From assembly GCA_036346225.1 (NCBI GenBank), contig JARFIW010001491.1, positions 4,278,001 to 4,342,000 of the forward strand: a stretch of DNA of 64,000 nucleotides, read 5' to 3'. The notes below the pieces were generated by a model. The model saw nothing but the letters and a program-made list of their open reading frames with translations, had not been told where the DNA came from and did no database searches. Position numbers and translations under genes: made by a program. The DNA comes from Platerodrilus igneus (taxonomy: Eukaryota; Arthropoda; Insecta; Coleoptera; Lycidae). Below, in pieces: positions 58,560 through 64,000 of the stretch (position 1 is its first letter; each line of letters starts with the position of its first letter).

Positions 58560-59911
58560 TTTGATAAACATTATTTGTTATACCACCGATATTTTCTGAT
58601 TCTAACAGTGTTAGGTATTCCGTAATCTCCTAAATTCTTCAATAACATCCTGTTTACAATAATAATAGGCTTTCTACAAATTTTCATTTTGAACTCATTT
58701 ATTTCGAAACGACAAGCTTATGCTACAAGTAAATAGTTATATCCTGTTTTTAGGTACCCGCTATCTTGGTATACCTTACGACCGCCGTATAATGGTTTTC
58801 TTTATTGTTCCAAGGTAACGACTTGTGGAAATAAGGTCGCGCACTATCCGATATACGCCGGGTTTTCCAGTTTTACCGCGCTTCGATAAGCTAGGATTTG
58901 CAGTTCGAATTCGTGTTGTTTGAACCATTATTGAGTTTGATTCTGCAGCTTATGCATCGAAGTGTTTTCTACATTTATTCGTCTCTGTATTTCAAAAAGT
59001 GATGCACGTCTTTCTGTTCAACAACTAGGAGATTTCTTGCGTGTATTTGGTGAGTTTCCCCGCGCGTACCCATTCTAATCAGATTCTCCTTTTAGCTGGA
59101 GGCCAAATCGGTTCTTTCTTTATGTAGACAACTGCTTTTGTCCGTAGACCAACTACTTTTGTCCGTAGACCGATGCTGCAATTATGGTAGCAGAGTAAAT
59201 GTATGCTAACGAGCAAGGCGTTTCTGTATTGACTCACCCGCGACGGTTTGCGAGCTAAGTATCGGAACACCTACATGTATGCAGCTTGTTTTCTTTTGTG
59301 TGCGTCAATGGCATATTCCGTATCAACGTTAGGTGTAGTTACGTAACAAGAAACGTCACATTGTAAAACTATTGTTTGTTGCTGCGGTTCGATATTATAA
59401 CTCTACAGGTGCGATGTACTATTTTTAAACATGCTTGTCAAAAGAACGCACATGTTTATTCCCTTTACAGACTAGTTTATTTTAAAAATAATTAGGTGAA
59501 ATTTTAAAAATGTTCGACAAAAACTCTTACACGTTAATTCGTTTCTACTAATTAATTATTTTATAAAAAGTATTAGGTGAAATTTTAAAAACACTTGACA
59601 AAAGCTCTTACTGTTCTTATTTGCAACTGATTAATTTTATTTTGTGTAAATGTGAAATGCGCACTTCGTGTCTAGATTCCTAAATTGTCCGCATAATATA
59701 ATTGTTTGCTGTAAAATAGTAATGCTTAATTTATTTTCCTTTTGTTTGTTTGTACAGAATTCTTTATTTATTTTTACGTGTTAATGGATAATCGTGGGTG
59801 ATGTACTTTATTTTTTTGTTTTCTTGGTATGTAGACGAATCCCCCCACTCTCCGCGTCTGGTAGTTAGCATGGTATCTACTTTTCTTCCGGCTACGTTTA
59901 GGTACGTAGCA
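58560..59911 (-). mobile_element. LTR-like repeat R2, copy 3
   Basis: On the minus strand it starts at 59911 with TGCTACGTACCTAAACGTAG and follows copy 2 through ACTACCAGACGCGGAGAG, the tandem AAATTTCACCTAATA units, AACAAACAATAGTTTTAC, AATTGCAGCATCGGTCTACG, CACGAATTCGAACTGCAAAT and ACCTAAAAACAGGATATAAC. The end lies near 58560. No coding capacity. Confidence 0.65.
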
Positions 59912-60471
59912 ACAGGTTTAATTTTCTAAGTAAAGTATATTAGAAGTTTTAAAAATCTATTCCGATAGTCTTTTTCTGTATCTATTCTAAAAAACGCCTC
60001 TTTTTAATATTTGCTAGGTACAGTGGCGTTAACTTCACTTTATTTAATTTTCGGTTTAACGAAGAATATTTCAACCCTGCCCTTTCTCATGATCTCCCGG
60101 TTTTTATAGTTCCAACTTCTCATTATTTAATTCCCCTACATTGACGCTTAAAACGAGAGGCCCGTTAATTACATTGACGCCCAACGTCGTGGGGTTAAAA
60201 ATTAATCAGTTACAAGATTTGGCCTTGAATTTAATGTTGTATGCTATTTATTAATAATGTGTAAAGGGCTAGATTTTATTTATTTGAAACTTTGTTTATT
60301 TGATTATGTAAATAATAATTATATTTTTGTATTTTTGTATAATACGCAAAATCAAAGTAGCTGCTTATATAACCCTACATAAAAATAACTGAGTTGCAAA
60401 CGAATCCGTGACTTTTAGTAAACAATGGATTCCATTACTAAAAGAAATAACAAAAGAAATAACAAATACTC
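59912..60471. other. No gene; isolated tRNA-Lys-like motif
   Basis: The interval is non-coding. At 60175-60194 it carries TGACGCCCAACGTCGTGGGG, the closest match in the window to the terminal units of the TA-linked array. It may be the end of a degraded array-type element. Confidence 0.45.
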
Positions 60472-60635
60472 CCTGTATGTTTGTTGTGGTTTGTTTAGCA
60501 TTCTTCTTAATCTTCTTTGGGAATGAAACCACTCATAGTTTTTAAAATCTATTTTATTTACGTTTCGATCCATGACCTAGGATCGTTGTCAAAATAATAA
60601 AAACTTCAAGTTTGACGTTTATGACATAAACTGAA
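60472..60635 (-). mobile_element. PLE-like terminal repeat with hairpin, copy 2
   Basis: Inverse of the unit at 41411, including the CGATCC/GGATCG hairpin (60566-60585). Confidence 0.75.
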
Positions 60636-60665
60636 TCTCGGTAAAATAAGACATAAAATCAGAAA

Positions 60666-60804
60666 TCTCTCAATTGTATAAATAGAAACATGTTAAAAAA
60701 TGTTTTCCAAATTATTGAATTTATATAAAATTCACCAATAAAAAATTAATCAGCTGATTTCACGTTAAGCGTATTGGCTACCATAGGAAAGTCGATCCCA
60801 GGTC
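60666..60804 (+). repeat. 139 bp direct repeat, copy 1
   Basis: CTCAATTGTATAAATAGAAA through AATCAGCTGATTTCACGTTA to CGATCCCAGGTCG recurs at 61515-61659 with few differences. Confidence 0.9.
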
Positions 60805-60907
60805 GCAACACAAATTGAAGGCACTCATTATTTTAAACTTTAAAAATTTTTGCTTAGTGTACTCAAACCAAATATTTCAAACATCAATAAATCAAAGTAA
60901 CCTTCAA

Positions 60908-61034
60908 TTTATGTCATAAACGTCAAACTTGAAGTTTTTATTATTTTGACAACGATCCTAGGTCATGGATCGAAACGTAAATAAAATAGATTTTAAAAAC
61001 TATGAGTGGTTTCATTCCCAAAGAAGATTAAGAA
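60908..61034 (+). mobile_element. PLE-like terminal repeat with hairpin, copy 3
   Basis: Same unit as 41411 and the inverse of 60472-60635. The hairpin lies at 60953-60972. Confidence 0.75.
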
Positions 61035-61194
61035 AAAAGAAATAACAATTGAAAATCAAAAGCCCACAATATCTAGGTAGCATTGCAAGTTTTTCCTGGG
61101 TTTTCCTTGCAATATTAACATGAAATACAGCCTACGTACATGATTTCTATTTATACATAAAATAACTAATTACATAAAAATAAGCATATTAACA

Positions 61195-61405
61195 ATCCTT
61201 GTAAAACAGCATTGGTATCTGACAAGTATAAATCCACAATAAGGTTATCTCAAAACCATATACAATCTCCGTTGAACAGTATTGGTATCTGACAAGTGTA
61301 AACCCGCCATAGGGTCGCTTCAGATCCATATACAATCTTCATAGAACAACATTGGTATCTGACAAGTGTAAACCCGCCATAGAGTCGCCTCAGAACCATG
61401 TTAAA
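61195..61405 (+). repeat. Three tandem units of about 68 bp
   Basis: Each unit contains CATTGGTATCTGACAAGT, a GTAAACCCGCCATAG-like stretch and CATATACAATCT. Units two and three are the closest. Confidence 0.9.
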
Positions 61406-61514
61406 ATCTACCAAAGAGGTAACTTAAATCATAATGAATTTTCCCTCAAAATAAATATAAAAACGACTACTTAAGCCTTTCAATAATGCAATCGCACACT
61501 TCTTTAATAACCAT

Positions 61515-61659
61515 CCTCTCAATTGTATAAATAGAAACATGTTAAAAAATGTTTTCCAATTCCAAGTTATTGAATTTATATGAAATTCACCAATAAAAAT
61601 TAATCAGCTGATTTCACGTTAAGCGTATTGGCTACCTAAAGAAAGCCGATCCCAGGTCG
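61515..61659 (+). repeat. 139 bp direct repeat, copy 2
   Basis: Partner of 60666-60804. It abuts an RTE fragment at its GATCCCAGGTC end. Confidence 0.9.
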
Positions 61660-62026
61660 GGAAGTCTGAAACGCAGACAGAAAAACGGTAGCAGCCTTTT
61701 GAAATGATGTGCTTCAGATGTATGAGGACGATCGCATGGACAGACAAAGATAATAACAAATAAGTTACAGAAATAGTAGGGGAACAAGGATATCTGGAGA
61801 AAAAGAGAAATAGTAGGGCGGAATACATTCTAAGGCATTTTTGGGGAATAGTATGTGATATATTACAAGCAGAGATAGAAAAAAAGAGGTAGATGTAGAC
61901 CTAGATCAGACAGTTATAGATGCAAACTGTGCATATTTCAGGTAAATCTGTAGGTTAGTTCAGAATAGGGAACAATGATGGTACGCGTCTAACCAGTTCT
62001 AGGACTGAAGACCTAATGATGATGAT
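61660..62026 (+). mobile_element. RTE LINE 3' fragment, 5'-truncated
   Basis: Near-identical inverse of 50405-50776. It ends with the ATGATGATGATAAG tail usual for RTE 3' ends. The truncated 5' junction falls inside the 139 bp repeat's end. Confidence 0.85.
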
Positions 62027-64000
62027 AAGAGAAATATTTGTGGTGTTTTACATTTAATTCAGGAATTCGTGGATAATTTAGATTTGAGATTGAATAATAT
62101 TTTAAAATAATGGTTTTATCAATTCTAGATGGACACTGACGCATACACCGGTAGTAAGATCTTGTATATGCATTGCAGCCCAATTGCATTATTTTGGCGA
62201 CTGAAACAAGCGTTACAAAATTGGGGATTGTAATAAAATCTTAGATCTGCACTTTACAACCTATATATTTTTTGGCTAGCTAATATACCACTGCTATTTT
62301 CTGTTTATTGCAATTAACGATCAGTTGGACTCAATGCATTGGATAGAGCAACATAGTTGCGGATTACACAAAATACAGTTGGAATAACAAGCGATTGAAT
62401 AGTATAATATATTAATGCTGGGTAAGATAGGAAACCCCTGGTTTCCATAAGGGTGAAATTCAGAGTTATAGAACTTGTTTTGCCTAAAAGTAGTAACAAA
62501 TTGAAATTCAATCCTCGTAGGAAAAAATTTTACTAACAGTTTTCACTGTACTGTCCATTTGGGCTGCCTGAAATTGAACTGCGTCACTTTAGTAAGCCCC
62601 CAAAATGAAAGCGGGCAAAATTTGTAATTCTGTTATAACATGATGTTGCTGATTACGTAGAACACTATAAAATCCTCTTAGGGATTCTGAATAATAATAA
62701 CTGCCGCCTTTGGAGCTTATTTTGAATTGTTTTCATTTAAGTGGATTTAATACAAGAGGGACTGGACTAATATTACTGGGTTGAAAACAAATGTTTCCGC
62801 ATTTTATTTAATCGGAAGGTAAGTGCTGTGTATATATTGTTTTAGAGGTTATTATTGCGTTCAAAATGTTTTCAAGCGGTTCTTTTTGTTGGTTTGGTAG
62901 AGATGCAGCGACGGTTTGTTATATTTAGGTTAGATTAAAATTCTAGTAGCAATCGTAAAATGTAACGTATAATTTCAACATAGCAACCTTTATCCAGTAA
63001 TTTCTATCAATTATTGTCTCGTAGTACGAGACAAAGCATGCAGCTTTAACGAAAACGCGAGAAGTTAACTATTTTAGTGTATTTTACATACTAAACCTAC
63101 AATTTTTAATTCCAAAATATGAAATTACTTATAGAATGAAGCAATATATGGCGCTCTCAAGAATTTTGCTACCAAAATGAATTTGAAGAAACGGAAACGT
63201 TAGTTGCAGTCTATATGTGATTTTGCAAGTATTCTATAAATTTTCTAATCAGTTTAATTCAAATATGGTACCTTTCATTTCAATTTAATTTAAAGTAAGC
63301 ACTGATTAATTTAATACTAAATTAACATTATTTCAATTGCGTGGCCGTTTTTATTGCGAACAAACATCCTAATAATACACATCTGCAAACAAATGGAGAG
63401 AAAATAAGTATAATCTATAACTTGTATAGTTCAAATGGCCTTCATTTTGTAAATCTTTTGGACAACTCAAATCAAAATTATATAGCTAAGTTAACAATAA
63501 ACATAGATTAATCGCTAAATTTGAAAAAAATGAACTTCAGAAACTCCTTTATTATTTGATAATCTAATTAAAATTTAGTATAATTCTTTTCTTTTAATAA
63601 ATTCAAATTGACGCACCTAGTCCCAACTATTCTGTAAAGCGCAAACTTCTTTACCCACCAGGAAGATACAGCAGAAATATTTTCATGCGAATGTCTACTC
63701 ACCATATGTGTTCGCTTTTAACCTAATTATATAATAAGCTTCTAATAAACAAATCAACAAACATCATTAAGAGAAACGCCTAAAAACAAAGTCGATTTAC
63801 ATTATAATATTGTCAAGAGATTCATGTTCCAAGCCATCTTTATAAATTGAAAAAATTTGTCTACATTCCTGTATTTGATTGTACGAATTGTGTTTGTCTA
63901 TTCATTGTTTTTCGTATCTTCTACCCGGTAATAAAAGAATCAACAGCGTGGGGGAGAATGGAGCTAGTGCGCGCAATTTACATTGAAAGCACTTTACTTT
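62027..64000. other. 2 kb with no recognisable gene
   Basis: AT-rich and closed in all frames apart from short chance ORFs. No repeat family from the rest of the window is recognisable. Confidence 0.5.

Overview
This window looks like a transposon-choked intergenic stretch of an AT-rich animal genome, most likely an arthropod and probably an insect. The reasons are the DD34D and DD41D mariner transposases, the DUF4780-type LINE ORF1, the RTE-clade LINE, the Penelope-like elements, the tRNA-derived SINE and the Ty3 element with a tRNA-Lys-type primer site. I recognise no host protein-coding gene. Almost all coding sequence is decayed transposon sequence, broken by frameshifts and stops. Assignments come from reading the sequence; no database search was run.

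Layout. Positions 1-8.9 kb hold a Penelope-like element (PLE, plus strand), split by a 4.8 kb Ty3-type LTR retrotransposon (minus strand, 2034-6809). Positions 8.96-18.86 kb and 21.88-28.46 kb hold the most striking structure. Nine related 1.2-2.2 kb elements (A-E, then I, F, G, H) lie end to end, joined only by short (TA)n runs. They share terminal sequences (TTGCTGTGATAAGGGG at the start, CACAGCA at the end), an ACCCTGTATA motif, and, in most copies, terminal repeats resembling the primer-binding complement of tRNA-Lys. No coding capacity is visible in them. They may be long solo LTRs or a TRIM-like non-autonomous family that targets (TA)n, including the (TA)n beside earlier copies.

Positions 28.5-36.7 kb hold a second truncated PLE framed by 32 bp inverted repeats, a 0.5 kb-armed palindrome of DD41D transposon halves with a SINE inserted near its centre, another dead DD41D-type transposase, a LINE 5' fragment with a DUF4780-like ORF1, and a mariner 3' half. 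Positions 36.7-44.5 kb are mostly featureless, with a SINE fragment, a PLE-like terminal repeat and an unidentified coding remnant.

Positions 44.5-64 kb hold a full-length dead mariner with TA target duplication, an inverted pair of MITEs, three copies of a 1.3-1.4 kb LTR-like repeat, a short GC-richer hairpin, a Crypton-like N-terminal fragment, an RTE LINE with stacked 3' ends, a second full SINE with target duplication, an AT-rich palindrome, and a mosaic of short repeats at 60.4-62.0 kb. The elements do not form a pathway. The window records repeated nesting, mainly into AT microsatellites and into older transposons.
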